Positions 15,119-24,362 of a DNA stretch of 42,776 nt are shown piece by piece (within the stretch, counting starts at the first letter, position 1; the number at the start of each line of letters is the position of its first letter). The stretch is from Clostridia bacterium. Lineage in GTDB: Bacteria > Bacillota > Clostridia > UMGS1883. Below the pieces are notes generated by a model. The model had not been told where the DNA came from and did no database searches. It saw only the letters and a program-made list of their open reading frames with translations. A program made the translations under genes and the position numbers. The DNA lies in NCBI GenBank assembly GCA_030527235.1, contig JAUNBL010000012.1, forward strand, positions 1-42,776. The letters are read 5' to 3'.

Positions 15119-15465
15119 AGCTCACCCTCCATGCTTTTGTGTATAAGTTCGTTAATATATGCCCCGTGTTCTATTGAGTTATCAAGCACAAAAGAAAACT
15201 CTGGTACGGCACGCAAAAGCATACGAGCTCCGATTTCTCGGCGAATAAAACCGCCCGCGCTCTTCAGTGCGTCAATAGCGGCTTTCTTGGCGGCCTCATC
15301 GCCCATCACGCTCACATGTGCCTTTGCATGGCGCAGGTCCTTTGTGACGCTCAAAGCCACAACACTTATCACCGTGGGAATCCGCGGGTCCTTAAGTTCG
15401 CGGATAATGTCAGAAAGCACTCGGCGCATTTCCTCGCTTATCCTGTCCGTTCTGTTGTACGACAT
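15115..15465 (-). CDS. rbfA: Ribosome-binding factor A
   Basis: 116 residues with the RbfA KH-type fold: RTDRISEEMRRVLSDIIRELKDPRI, then VSVTKDLRHAKAHVSV and the terminal VPEFSFVLDNSIEHGAYI block. It helps maturation of the 30S subunit 16S 5' end. The start chosen is ATG at 15465 (MSYNRTDRI), which shares its final base with the infB stop TAA (TAATG); a longer reading from 15495 would overlap infB by 31 bases and lacks conservation. Confidence 0.93.
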   Translation of the reverse strand: MSYNRTDRISEEMRRVLSDIIRELKDPRIPTVISVVALSVTKDLRHAKAHVSVMGDEAAKKAAIDALKSAGGFIRREIGARMLLRAVPEFSFVLDNSIEHGAYINELIHKSMEGEL

Positions 15466-17699
15466 TATCGTTCTATCTCCTCCATAACGTAGCACTCTAC
15501 GTTATCGCCTTCCTTAATATCGTTAAATCTCACAAATCCCATACCGCATTCATAGCCGGAAGCAACTTCTTTGGCATCGTCCTTGAATCGCTTAAGACTG
15601 TCAAGCTCCCCTTCGTGTATGACAATTCCATCGCGCACAATACGCACGCTCGAATGGCGCTGAATTTTTCCGTCTGTCACATAGCAGCCGGCTATTGTCC
15701 CCACGCCGCTCACCTTAAACGTCTGCCGGATTTCAGCATGACCGATTACATTTTCGCGGAATTTGGGCGCCAGCATACCTTTCATTGCCGACTCAATTTC
15801 CTCAATCGCCTCGTAAATTATGCGATAGGTTCTGATATCCACTTCCGTAACGCTCGCGGCGGCACGGGCGCCTGCATCAGGACGCACGTTGAAGCCCACT
15901 ATGACAGCATTTGACGCATCAGCCAGCGAAACATCACTTTCGTTTATGCCTCCAACCGCCCCGTGAATTACCTTGACGCGAACCTCCTCGTTAGAGAGCT
16001 TTTCAAGCGACTGTTTAACCGCCTCAACGCTCCCTTGAACATCACCCTTTACAACGATGTTGAGCGTTTTTACACTGCCCTCTTGAATCTGGTTGAATAA
16101 ATCGTCAAGCGAAACCTTCTGTGCGTTTTTAATCGCATCGTCCTTAATCTTCTGTTTTCTCGCCTCAACGACACTCCGCGCTGCGCGCTCGTCCTCAACG
16201 GCATAAAACAAGTCGCCGCCCTCCGGAGCTTCCGAAAGACCTATAATTTCTACCGGTGTAGACGGGGACGCCGATTTGATTTTTCTTCCGTTCTCATCCG
16301 TCATGGCACGCACACGTCCGACGGCTGTACCGGCAACCACAATATCTCCGGCATTAAGCGTTCCGTTTTGTACAAGCACCGTAGCCACAGGTCCTCGGCC
16401 GCGGTCCAGTTTGGATTCTATAACCGTACCCTTCGCAGGTCGGTTCGGGTTCGCCTTCAGCTCTTTCATTTCCGCTGTAAGCGTTACCATTTCAAGCAAC
16501 TTGTCAATGTTCTCATGTTTTTTAGCGCTCACCGGAACGCAGATTATATCTCCTCCCCATTCCTCAATGACAAGCCCCTGCTCGGTGAGTTCCTGTTTCA
16601 CTCTTTCGGGATTTGCGCCTTCTTTATCTATTTTGTTTATAGCGACAATAATGCTCACATCCGCTGCCTTTGCATGGTTAATCGCCTCCACCGTCTGCGG
16701 CATTATCCCATCGTCAGCTGCAACAACAAGTATGGCAATATCTGTCACCTGCGCGCCGCGCGCGCGCATCGCGGTGAACGCCTCGTGACCCGGTGTGTCG
16801 AGAAACGTTATCGGCTTGCCATTTATATTAACAGTATACGCACCTATATGCTGCGTTATCCCGCCCGCTTCTGTCGCAATAACATTGGTGGAGCGTATTG
16901 CGTCAAGCAGCGATGTTTTTCCGTGGTCCACATGGCCCATAACAACAACTACCGGCGGACGGGGACGAAGGTCTTTCTCCTCATCGGGGGCATCGTTAAA
17001 CAGCTTTTCCTCTGCCGTCATAATTATTTCATGTTCAACTTCGGCGCCCATATCTTCCGCCACCAGACTTGCCGTATCAAAGTCCACGCTTTGGGTGACA
17101 TTTGCCATAATTCCAAGCGTAATCAGTCTTTTTATTACCTCTGTAGGACTTACAGCAAGCTTTTGGGCAAGTGTTGCCACCGTTATTTCATCCGGCACTA
17201 AAATATGCAGTTTTTCCTTGCGCTCTTTTTTCGGGGGAGCCTTCGGAAGCTGGTCGTCCTTCCTGTTTTTTCTGCTCTGTTGGCGCTGGCGGTCCGGCGC
17301 CTTTTTTATCTTTTGCTTATTTGTAATAGTGTCTTTAATATCAACATTTACAAGCTGCTCAGCCCGCTCGGTCTTGATTTGTTTCTCCAAATCCACTGCA
17401 CTTACGCGCGTATCGACATATCGTACCGTCTTTTGCGCCTTAGGCTTGTTTTCAATGGGCGGCGCTTCCTCTTTTTTTACTTCCTCCGGTACGGGGCGAT
17501 TTTCTTTTATATACTCAAAAATATCCCCGCCCGTATCGTAGAGCTGAGTATAATACTCAAGTATTATATCCATATCTCCGCTTTCAAGAGCGCTCATGCT
17601 GCTCTTTCCGCCTTTTGTATACTTTGAAAGTATTGCAAGCAAATCCTTGCTCGTCACGTCAATATACTTTGACACTTCATGTATTCTCGGTTTTATCAT
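15465..17699 (-). CDS. infB: Translation initiation factor IF-2
   Basis: 744 residues. An N-terminal IF2_N domain starts at [19 protein letters not shown]; a charged Lys/Pro-rich linker (about 70-165) is followed by a second IF2_N element (about 166-215). The GTPase domain has [12 protein letters not shown] (255-266), DTPGHEAF and NKIDKEGA, and domains II to IV bind fMet-tRNA. It places initiator tRNA on the 30S subunit. The linker is of modest length for a clostridial IF-2. It starts within the ylxQ stop (ATGA overlap). Confidence 0.97.
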   Translation of the reverse strand: MIKPRIHEVSKYIDVTSKDLLAILSKYTKGGKSSMSALESGDMDIILEYYTQLYDTGGDIFEYIKENRPVPEEVKKEEAPPIENKPKAQKTVRYVDTRVSAVDLEKQIKTERAEQLVNVDIKDTITNKQKIKKAPDRQRQQSRKNRKDDQLPKAPPKKERKEKLHILVPDEITVATLAQKLAVSPTEVIKRLITLGIMANVTQSVDFDTASLVAEDMGAEVEHEIIMTAEEKLFNDAPDEEKDLRPRPPVVVVMGHVDHGKTSLLDAIRSTNVIATEAGGITQHIGAYTVNINGKPITFLDTPGHEAFTAMRARGAQVTDIAILVVAADDGIMPQTVEAINHAKAADVSIIVAINKIDKEGANPERVKQELTEQGLVIEEWGGDIICVPVSAKKHENIDKLLEMVTLTAEMKELKANPNRPAKGTVIESKLDRGRGPVATVLVQNGTLNAGDIVVAGTAVGRVRAMTDENGRKIKSASPSTPVEIIGLSEAPEGGDLFYAVEDERAARSVVEARKQKIKDDAIKNAQKVSLDDLFNQIQEGSVKTLNIVVKGDVQGSVEAVKQSLEKLSNEEVRVKVIHGAVGGINESDVSLADASNAVIVGFNVRPDAGARAAASVTEVDIRTYRIIYEAIEEIESAMKGMLAPKFRENVIGHAEIRQTFKVSGVGTIAGCYVTDGKIQRHSSVRIVRDGIVIHEGELDSLKRFKDDAKEVASGYECGMGFVRFNDIKEGDNVECYVMEEIER

Positions 17700-18013
17700 T
17701 TAACCGCACCCCCATGTAAATTAGAATTAAGTATGGCGTGCGCCATATTTTCGTCATGTACCGCCATGCAGGGAAGGTCTTCCTTTCCCGTTGCTTTGCC
17801 GAGCAATTCCTTTGTCGAATAAAAAACAAGCGGCACATCAAACTCCAGGCAGCTATGTTCTATCATCTTGCGATTACTCTTCCCCAAATCCTGAGCGGCT
17901 ACAACTACTTTCGCCTTTCCGCGCTCTATTGCCTCACGCGTTTTGAACACACCGAAACTCGCCTTGCCGGCGCGCACGGCCATGCCCGCCATGCCGAGTA
18001 TCTTGTCTGCCAT
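17696..18013 (-). CDS. ylxQ: L7Ae-family ribosomal/RNA-binding protein YlxQ
   Basis: 105 residues of the L7Ae/L30e/S12e fold, which binds kink-turn RNA. The recognisable parts are [32 protein letters not shown] and the [19 protein letters not shown] segment. ATG at 18013 is favoured because GGAG lies 8 bases before it; the GTG at 18019 is too near. It stands between ylxR and infB as in other Firmicutes. Confidence 0.9.
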   Translation of the reverse strand: MADKILGMAGMAVRAGKASFGVFKTREAIERGKAKVVVAAQDLGKSNRKMIEHSCLEFDVPLVFYSTKELLGKATGKEDLPCMAVHDENMAHAILNSNLHGGAVK

Positions 18014-18015
18014 TG

Positions 18016-18261
18016 TCACTTCTCCAATTCTTCAATAACTTCCCGCGGCACACTGCATCCGAACGCACGCTCCAGTGCATGCGTTTTTGCCAAACGGCCT
18101 ACACACTCCTCCGTCTTGCAGCAATATGCACCGCGACCGCTTTTTTTGCCTGTTAAATCAAGCTCTACGTTACCTTCAGGCGTTTTTACAATGCGCACAA
18201 GTTCACTCTTGTTTTTCATTTGTCTGCACGCCGCGCACATCCTTTGCGGAACATGCTTCAT
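18016..18261 (-). CDS. ylxR: YlxR (RnpM/DUF448) RNA-binding protein
   Basis: 81 residues with RMCAACRQMKNKSELVRIV and a GKKSGRGAYCC segment, the signature of DUF448. In Bacillus subtilis this protein binds the RNase P RNA and tempers its activity. ATG overlaps the nusA TGA by 4 bases. Cys residues are paired (CAAC and CC), as in the family. Confidence 0.92.
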   Translation of the reverse strand: MKHVPQRMCAACRQMKNKSELVRIVKTPEGNVELDLTGKKSGRGAYCCKTEECVGRLAKTHALERAFGCSVPREVIEELEK

Positions 18262-19286
18262 TGCTCTTCACCGGGCTTAATGTCGATTTTCCATCCCGTC
18301 AGCCTTGCCGCAAGGCGGGCGTTCTGACCTTCTTTACCAATCGCAAGCGACAGCTGGGATTCAGGTACGCTCACACGCGCACTCTTCTCTTCCTCATCAA
18401 GCGTCACCGATATTACCTGCGCCGGACTCAAGGCGCTGCTTATATAGCGCGCGGCATCATCGCTGTACGGAATTATGTCAATTTTTTCTCCGCAAAGTTC
18501 ATCTACAATTGCCGCAACGCGCGCACCCTTTGGTCCCACACAAGCTCCTACGGGGTCCACGTTCTCCACTTCGGAGCACACTGCAATTTTAGTACGGCTC
18601 CCGGCTTCACGAGCAATGCCCTTTATCGTCACCGTACCGTCTGAAATTTCAGGAACCTCATTTTCAAAGAAGCGTTTCACCAGTCCCGGATGCGTGCGTG
18701 AAACTATCAGCTGCAAGCTTCTGGTGGTCTTTTTTACTTCAATTACATACACCTTTATAACCGCACCCTGCCGATACTGCTCGCCTGGTATCTGCTCTGC
18801 GGGAGCAAGTATTGCCTCTGCGGCGCCCACATCGATAAGTATTCCCCGTTTGTCTCTCTTCTCTACTTTACCCACCATGATATTATTTTCTTTGTCTGCA
18901 TATTCGTCGAAAAGATTGCCTCTTTCGGCTTCACGTATTTTCTGGACAATCATCTGCTTAGCCGTCTGTGCAGCAATACGGCCAAACTTCATCGGATCCG
19001 CTTCAAACTCTACAATATCGCCTATCGAATATTTCTTGTTCAATCTACGGGCATCTTCAAGCGAAATCTGAGTGTCATCGTCAACCACTTCCTCAACAAC
19101 ATCCTTGAGGGAGCACACCTTAAACGCGCCGGTCTTTCTGTCTACCTGCGCTTCTACGTTGCAGTTCTGGCCGAAATTTTTCTTATACGCCGTGGCAAGT
19201 GCGGTCTCCAACGCCTCGCACATTACTTCCTTTTTTATGTTCTTTTCCGCCTCCAGCGCTTCCAGCGCCTCCATAAGTTCACTCAT
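18258..19286 (-). CDS. nusA: Transcription elongation/termination factor NusA
   Basis: 342 residues: the N-terminal RNA-polymerase-binding domain (about 1-125), an S1 domain (about 130-200, with MVGKVEKRDKRGILIDVG), and two KH domains ending at SLAIGKEGQNARLAARLTGWKIDI. There are no acidic C-terminal repeats, the normal state in Gram-positives. It modulates pausing and termination. AAAGGTGAG precedes the ATG. Confidence 0.96.
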   Translation of the reverse strand: MSELMEALEALEAEKNIKKEVMCEALETALATAYKKNFGQNCNVEAQVDRKTGAFKVCSLKDVVEEVVDDDTQISLEDARRLNKKYSIGDIVEFEADPMKFGRIAAQTAKQMIVQKIREAERGNLFDEYADKENNIMVGKVEKRDKRGILIDVGAAEAILAPAEQIPGEQYRQGAVIKVYVIEVKKTTRSLQLIVSRTHPGLVKRFFENEVPEISDGTVTIKGIAREAGSRTKIAVCSEVENVDPVGACVGPKGARVAAIVDELCGEKIDIIPYSDDAARYISSALSPAQVISVTLDEEEKSARVSVPESQLSLAIGKEGQNARLAARLTGWKIDIKPGEEQ

Positions 19287-19314
19287 TTTCAGTCATTCTC
19301 ACCTTTCTTTGTAT

Positions 19315-19770
19315 TTATAGCTTAACGGCAAGCCTGGCTACCGCCACCTTGCCTTTTTCTATTCTGAGCGTTTCTTCTCCGCGTTTTAAGGTTATAAGCC
19401 CGTGGTCATAGCCAAGCAAATTTCCCTCAAGCATTTTTGAGCCTTCAAACGGGGCAAACAGTTTAAGCTCCACATCGTGCCCTATAACCTTTTCAAAATG
19501 CCAGTCTCGTGAAAGCTTTCTGTCAAGTCCCGGCGAAGAAACTTCAAATATATATGCTTCTCCTATCGGGTCAAGCGCGTCCAGCTGCGGGTCGATAAGC
19601 CTGCTCACGTTTTCGCAGTCCTCTATGTTAACTCCGCCTTCACGATCAATATAAAGCCTAAGATAATTATCTTGACCTTCTCTTTTATATTCCGTTTCGT
19701 ACACGTATATCCCCATAGGCTCGCACACATCCCGCGCAAGCAGTTCCAGGTCTCTTTCTATTTTTGACAT
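19315..19770 (-). CDS. rimP: Ribosome maturation factor RimP
   Basis: 151 residues with the YRREGQDNYLRLYIDREGGVNIEDCE-like segment (here KREGQDNYLRLYID) and EVSSPGLDR, both diagnostic. It assists 30S assembly. It is the first gene of the operon running from here to ribF at 12710; the promoter and a leader hairpin lie upstream. Confidence 0.95.
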   Translation of the reverse strand: MSKIERDLELLARDVCEPMGIYVYETEYKREGQDNYLRLYIDREGGVNIEDCENVSRLIDPQLDALDPIGEAYIFEVSSPGLDRKLSRDWHFEKVIGHDVELKLFAPFEGSKMLEGNLLGYDHGLITLKRGEETLRIEKGKVAVARLAVKL

Positions 19771-19796
19771 GCAAAAACACCTCTCAATAAACAGTA

Positions 19797-19820
19797 AAGA
19801 GCGGGCAACAACCCACTCTT
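19797..19820 (-). promoter_or_regulatory. Leader hairpin upstream of rimP
   Basis: On the minus strand, AAGAGTGGG and CCCGCTCTT form a 9-bp stem (one G-U) with a TTGTTG loop, inside the roughly 75-base leader of the rimP operon. No U-run follows, so it is not a terminator. It could influence translation or RNA stability. Confidence 0.5.
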
Positions 19821-19848
19821 ACCTAAACTTACCATGCTCACGCTGAGT

Positions 19849-19877
19849 ATTATAACACGCCTTTAGGCAAATTGCAA
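19849..19877 (-). promoter_or_regulatory. Promoter of the rimP-nusA-infB operon
   Basis: On the minus strand, TTGCAA (19872-19877) and a perfect TATAAT (19849-19854) are separated by 17 bases. Confidence 0.75.
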
Positions 19878-19896
19878 GACTTTTTTTAAGTTTATA

Positions 19897-19925
19897 TTGA
19901 AAAAGGTTGAAAATACATGTACAAT
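19897..19925 (+). promoter_or_regulatory. Promoter of the RsuA-type pseudouridine synthase gene
   Basis: TTGAAA (19897-19902) and TACAAT (19920-19925) are separated by 17 bases, back to back with the rimP promoter. The start codon is 23 bases downstream of the -10. Confidence 0.65.
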
Positions 19926-19947
19926 AGCTTAAAAAGGGGGGCTGCAG

Positions 19948-20649
19948 ATGCGCTTGGACAAACTTGTTGCCGATATGTGCGGCGTTGCGAGAGCTGAAGC
20001 CAAAACAATAATTAAGGCCGGGCGAATAAGCTGCGGCGGCAAAAAAATTACCGATTTCTCCCAGAACGTATCTGAAAAAAGCGAATTTGAGTTTGACGGC
20101 AATCCTGTCGTCTACGAAAGATGCGTCTATATAATGATGAACAAACCCGCCGGCGTCGTCTGCGCGACTGAAGACAGCAAGCATCAAACTGTACTCGACC
20201 TTTTGGGGGAGCGCTACAAAAGGAGGAGACTTTTCCCTGTCGGCAGGCTGGATATCGACACAACCGGGCTGCTAATCCTGACCAATGACGGACCTACCGC
20301 GCACTATGCGCTGTCGCCAAAACGCGGTCATGAAAAGACATATATAGTCAATGCGCGCAGTCCGCTTTCCGAAACAGATAGAAAACTTCTTGAAAACGGG
20401 GTAGACATAGGCGGTCTTATAACACGTCCGGCAACAGTTTTGCGTTTGAGAGAAACAGAGTTTTCCGTCACAATTACGGAAGGGAAATTCCATCAAATAA
20501 AAAAAATGTTTGAAAAAGTCGGCAACCGTGTTGAAGCTCTTAAAAGGGTATCTTTTTGCGGCATTACTCTTGATGACGAACTCAGCGAAGGACAGTTTAG
20601 ACCGCTTAATAAACAGGAGATTTCATGCTTAACACAAACTATACAATAG
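19948..20649 (+). CDS. Pseudouridine synthase, RsuA/RluB/E/F family
   Basis: 233 residues: an N-terminal S4 RNA-binding domain (about 1-55, MRLDKLVADM..ARAEAKTIIKAGRISCGG) and the catalytic domain with FPVGRLDIDTTGLLILTNDG, whose first Asp after GRL is the nucleophile. The C-terminal ITEGKFHQIKKMFEKVGNRVEALKR is typical of RsuA-like enzymes that modify rRNA. AGGGGGG precedes the ATG. Confidence 0.9.
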   Translation: MRLDKLVADMCGVARAEAKTIIKAGRISCGGKKITDFSQNVSEKSEFEFDGNPVVYERCVYIMMNKPAGVVCATEDSKHQTVLDLLGERYKRRRLFPVGRLDIDTTGLLILTNDGPTAHYALSPKRGHEKTYIVNARSPLSETDRKLLENGVDIGGLITRPATVLRLRETEFSVTITEGKFHQIKKMFEKVGNRVEALKRVSFCGITLDDELSEGQFRPLNKQEISCLTQTIQ

Positions 20650-20708
20650 TAACAAATTTATATTTGAAATTTTGTGTAATTGGCGAATTCCTTTTGCCGC
20701 GCAGCTTG

Positions 20709-20717
20709 TGCTATACT
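20709..20717 (+). promoter_or_regulatory. Extended -10 promoter of the sugar-importer ATPase gene
   Basis: TGC-TATACT (20709-20717) is an extended -10 element; no good -35 sequence lies at the correct distance. AAGGAGG lies at 20750-20756, ahead of the ATG at 20767. Confidence 0.5.
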
Positions 20718-20766
20718 AAGTTAACGGATATTTTTGTCCTTTGAAATTTAAGGAGGTATAATAATA

Positions 20767-21879
20767 ATGGCAAGTTTGAGCTTACAACACATCTACAAAA
20801 AGTATCCCGGCGGAGTTACCGCGGTAAGCGATTTTAATCTCGAAATTAAGGATAAGGAGTTTGTTATTCTCGTCGGTCCTTCCGGTTGCGGTAAATCTAC
20901 GACACTTCGTATGATAGCGGGTCTCGAGGAAATTACAGAGGGTGAGCTTTACATAGGCGACCGTCTCGTAAACGACGTGGCGCCCAAAGACAGAGACATC
21001 GCAATGGTGTTCCAAAACTACGCTCTCTATCCTCATATGACGGTGTTTGAGAACATGGCGTTTGGATTGAAACTTCGCAAAACACCTAAGGACGAAATTC
21101 GCAAGAGAGTTCAGGAAGCCGCTCGTATTCTTGATATTGAGCATCTCCTTGAGAGAAAGCCAAAGGCTCTTTCCGGCGGTCAGCGCCAGCGTGTTGCTCT
21201 CGGTCGTGCTATTGTTCGCGAACCCAAGGTTTTCCTTATGGATGAGCCGCTGTCCAACCTGGACGCCAAGCTGCGTGTACAGATGAGAACGGAAATTACT
21301 AAGCTCCATCAGAGATTGCAGACAACATTTATATACGTAACGCACGATCAGACTGAGGCTATGACAATGGGTACGAGAATCGTTGTTATGAAAGACGGAT
21401 TCATCCAGCAGGTTGATGATCCGCAGATTCTCTACAACTCTCCTGTAAATATGTTTGTCGCCGGCTTTATCGGCAGTCCTCAGATGAATTTCTGCACTGC
21501 GAAGGTTATAAAACAGGACGGCGATACTTACCTTGAGTTCGGAATTAGAAACCGCGTTAAGCTTTCCGCAAAAAAGGCCGCCAAATTTGGAAGCGAATAT
21601 GACGATAAAGAAGTCATCATGGGCATCCGTCCCGAGGACATGTATGATGATGATGAGTCTCTTGCCAAGTTTCCCGACAGCATCGTAACAGCCACAGTAG
21701 ACGTTACAGAGCTGATGGGCGCGGAAACATATCTTTTCCTTACGATTGACGACATTGCGTTTACAGCTCGCGTTAAGCCCACCTCCACAGCGAGAAGGAC
21801 AGATGTCATTAAGGTAGCTTTTGACCCTGATAAAGTACATGCCTTTGACAAGGAAACAGAAAGAGTTATCACTAACTAA
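20767..21879 (+). CDS. msmX: MsmX/UgpC-type sugar ABC transporter ATPase
   Basis: 370 residues. Walker [10 protein letters not shown] (37-45), Q-loop in [14 protein letters not shown], signature [14 protein letters not shown], Walker B and D-loop in [15 protein letters not shown], switch His in [11 protein letters not shown], and a C-terminal TOBE/MalK-like regulatory domain (about 235-370). ATPases of this type energise several CUT1 oligosaccharide importers in Gram-positives, and the gene often stands alone, as here, without permease or binding-protein genes. Codon usage and a strong AAGGAGG suggest high expression. It converges with the polysaccharide-lyase operon, which itself lacks an importer. 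Which permeases it serves is unknown. Confidence 0.92.
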   Translation: MASLSLQHIYKKYPGGVTAVSDFNLEIKDKEFVILVGPSGCGKSTTLRMIAGLEEITEGELYIGDRLVNDVAPKDRDIAMVFQNYALYPHMTVFENMAFGLKLRKTPKDEIRKRVQEAARILDIEHLLERKPKALSGGQRQRVALGRAIVREPKVFLMDEPLSNLDAKLRVQMRTEITKLHQRLQTTFIYVTHDQTEAMTMGTRIVVMKDGFIQQVDDPQILYNSPVNMFVAGFIGSPQMNFCTAKVIKQDGDTYLEFGIRNRVKLSAKKAAKFGSEYDDKEVIMGIRPEDMYDDDESLAKFPDSIVTATVDVTELMGAETYLFLTIDDIAFTARVKPTSTARRTDVIKVAFDPDKVHAFDKETERVITN

Positions 21880-21890
21880 ACTAAAAGTTA

Positions 21891-21936
21891 AAACACACCG
21901 AGACAGGCTAAGAAGAGCTGTCTCGGTGTGTTTTTT
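21891..21936. terminator. Strong bidirectional terminator
   Basis: A perfect 16-bp stem, AAACACACCGAGACAG (21891-21906) and its complement (21918-21933), with an 11-base loop and T-runs on both strands. It ends the ATPase gene (+) and the polysaccharide-lyase operon (-). Confidence 0.95.
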
Positions 21937-21971
21937 AGTTTTGCCTGCATATCGGCGCACGCATAAAAATA

Positions 21972-24329
21972 TTATTTTGAAATTCTTCTGCCAAACATTC
22001 GGATTTCGCCCAAGTCAAAGCATATTGGCCAATCCGCTGTTTTTTGCATATGCACTTTAATATATCTGTAAGGCTCACTGCTCTTTGATGTCAAAAACTG
22101 CATACCGCACATTTTTTTCGTCATGTCAGTAAGAGCAGTCCAGCTCTTGCCATCGTTTGAGGCGGAAAACATCACATTGGCCGCTCGGGAAGGGAATCCG
22201 CTTCTTTCCCCAACCGCAAATCTTTCGGCGCAAAACGCAAAACCATCTCCAAAGTCAAACTTCACGGCACGCTCGTCATCATAAATACTCGTGAATGTCA
22301 AATTGCTGGAGTCAGTATATTTTGAAATATCACTGCCAACGCTTGAGGTACACACTTTGTCAAACGCTATGCTGCCATCATCAAGACGCGGGTTAAGTGG
22401 CCTGAGTGATTTTACTGCCGCCCACACCTGAGCCGCGTCGCCGCACCGCATTGCTTCTTTCAAGCTTTGAAGCGATTTCTGTTCGTACTCTTCATTTTCA
22501 TCATAGCCGCGGAGAGCAAAAGCGAAGGCATCATCATCAGAAGTAAAAATGTGAATATTCTCTTTTACCACTTTGTTTCTTCCGCTTATCTTCAAAACGC
22601 GGTATTCTGTAATATCTTGTCTGCGCTCTCCTTTTCTCATGTAATCTGCCTCAGTCTGAGGAAGTTCCATGTCCGAGAGTTTGCGCAAGGAAAAGAACTC
22701 CGTTCTTTTTGCACCGAGGCTATCTATCTCCATCTTGCACAGTCCTTTCGGGAGTTTGAACACAAACGCCTGCGCTATCCCCTTTGTATCGCATAAATAC
22801 TCTGTCCCAAACAGTGTGTGCCCCTCAGCATCAAACAGCGTTATCCTTGCCACGCCGTCTGAACAGGCGCTGATTTCAAATACTCCTCCGTCGCTTTGGA
22901 AGCAGAAACTCTGCCGGCATTCATCTATCTTTGCCAAAACCGCACCGCGCTGCTTTTTCGCCGCTAAAGAAAGTGCGCAAGAAACGTTTGCAAAACATGA
23001 CAGGTCATAATCCGACTCATATATTTCAACGACCGGAGCAAGAACACGACGCGCCTTATTTTCGTCAGGCGCGCTAAAAGGCGTACAGGCGGAAATCCAA
23101 AAATCAAATGCGTAATTGTGCAGTGTTTCTATGAATTCGCCGCTCCTTGCGCGTTGTACATGAAACGGTAAAAACTCCTCATACGCCTTTTTAATATAGC
23201 AGTATTCCTCTTTTTCCAAAAGGTCTTTAGGACATGCAAAATATGCGGCCGCAACTCCGTTCATGATTAGATTCCCGCGTCCGGAAAAGCTCGGCGCCAT
23301 GTACAGGACATTTCCCTCTCTCGAATAGTATGCCTTAACATACTCGTCAAGCTGTGCATCAGCAGCGATGTTTCTCTCGCTCTCGGTTTCAGCGTATGTC
23401 GGAAACCATTTGATGTCATGCCCGAGATTGTATTGCATATAAAGCGCAGCGCACTTAAACAGCCTGTCGTCCAAAAAACGTGACGGAGGCACGCCTTGCT
23501 TTGATACTTGACCGGTTACGGAATCCACCAGTGTACCCTGCAATTCCATTGTCCGAGTCATCATCAAAAGGTTATCGATATTGCCGGCCGCATGCGGCTG
23601 GTCGCGACCCATCTCAACAAGCTGCAAATTCGCCTCCGGCTCTACTATGCGCATCTGCGAAGCAATGGCGCCGCTTCTTGCCCACGAATTTGAAGAAGCG
23701 TTTACCATGCTCCATTCTACCATTTGCTCGTAAAGAGCCCTGTCGTCCGTCAGTACGGCATGCGCCAAAACGCCTATTATAGCGTAAGTGTGCTGATTCA
23801 TGAAATAACCGTTGTAGTACAGCGCTTTATGGCATATAGGAGCAGTACAATTTTCCGCAACGGCCGCAACAAGCGTTTCTCCCGTTACAGTACGCAGTAT
23901 GTCCAGCGCAGCGCAAAGCGTGTAGACATACTTTCCAAGCTTGATATGGCAGTCGCAAAACGGTTTCGGGAAAAAGTTTTTCACAGCGGCATAATGCTCA
24001 AAAATTGCAAGAGGTATCTTCAAATACGCGTCATCACCACTAACGGCATATATGACGGCATGCGTCCATGCGCACTGCGCATCCTGCGCAAAAAGATATA
24101 TCTCATCATCATTTGTAATACGCTCTACCATGGCGAGTTTTTTGTCAAGACGCGAATATGTGGTTCGCCTTAGTCCCTCAAAATAGTCTGCCCACGGAGA
24201 AATCCCCTTCAATATCGCATCACGACACGTTTTAAGCGTAGCGGCTGTACAGCCGATACCCGGGTGAGTGAAACCTGTTTTTGAAACCGTGCGCTTAATA
24301 TTGGTCTCGCCTTTTACTATCGTTTCCAT
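21972..24329 (-). CDS. Cytoplasmic alginate-lyase-fold polysaccharide lyase with C-terminal discoidin-like domain
   Basis: 785 residues without signal peptide or membrane helix. After FTHPGIGCT (20-28) comes an (alpha/alpha) barrel of the Alginate_lyase (PF05426) type. Two candidate active-site motifs are present: FMNQHTY (N178, H180) and EMGRDQPHA (239-247). The same two motifs occur in the giant secreted lyase of this operon, so the enzymes are paralogous. This gene lacks the added binding modules, but its last 125 residues resemble an F5/8 type C (discoidin) domain (SASNDGKSWTAL..YRYIKVHM). Oligosaccharides brought into the cell are its probable substrate. It starts 33 bases after the GH88 gene with GGAG at 8 bases. 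PL38-like assignment is a guess; substrate is unknown. Confidence 0.75.
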   Translation of the reverse strand: METIVKGETNIKRTVSKTGFTHPGIGCTAATLKTCRDAILKGISPWADYFEGLRRTTYSRLDKKLAMVERITNDDEIYLFAQDAQCAWTHAVIYAVSGDDAYLKIPLAIFEHYAAVKNFFPKPFCDCHIKLGKYVYTLCAALDILRTVTGETLVAAVAENCTAPICHKALYYNGYFMNQHTYAIIGVLAHAVLTDDRALYEQMVEWSMVNASSNSWARSGAIASQMRIVEPEANLQLVEMGRDQPHAAGNIDNLLMMTRTMELQGTLVDSVTGQVSKQGVPPSRFLDDRLFKCAALYMQYNLGHDIKWFPTYAETESERNIAADAQLDEYVKAYYSREGNVLYMAPSFSGRGNLIMNGVAAAYFACPKDLLEKEEYCYIKKAYEEFLPFHVQRARSGEFIETLHNYAFDFWISACTPFSAPDENKARRVLAPVVEIYESDYDLSCFANVSCALSLAAKKQRGAVLAKIDECRQSFCFQSDGGVFEISACSDGVARITLFDAEGHTLFGTEYLCDTKGIAQAFVFKLPKGLCKMEIDSLGAKRTEFFSLRKLSDMELPQTEADYMRKGERRQDITEYRVLKISGRNKVVKENIHIFTSDDDAFAFALRGYDENEEYEQKSLQSLKEAMRCGDAAQVWAAVKSLRPLNPRLDDGSIAFDKVCTSSVGSDISKYTDSSNLTFTSIYDDERAVKFDFGDGFAFCAERFAVGERSGFPSRAANVMFSASNDGKSWTALTDMTKKMCGMQFLTSKSSEPYRYIKVHMQKTADWPICFDLGEIRMFGRRISK

Positions 24330-24362
24330 ACATGCTTCTCCTCATTGCACGAAATTATACGC

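Noticed and set aside
16368-17541. Plus-strand frames opposite infB
   Set aside because: Antisense shadows of a clear IF-2 gene; Ser/Phe-rich low-complexity translation.
20782-21960. Minus-strand frame of 392 codons opposite the MsmX-type ATPase
   Set aside because: The plus strand encodes all ABC motifs; the antisense frame has none and its upstream region has no ribosome site.
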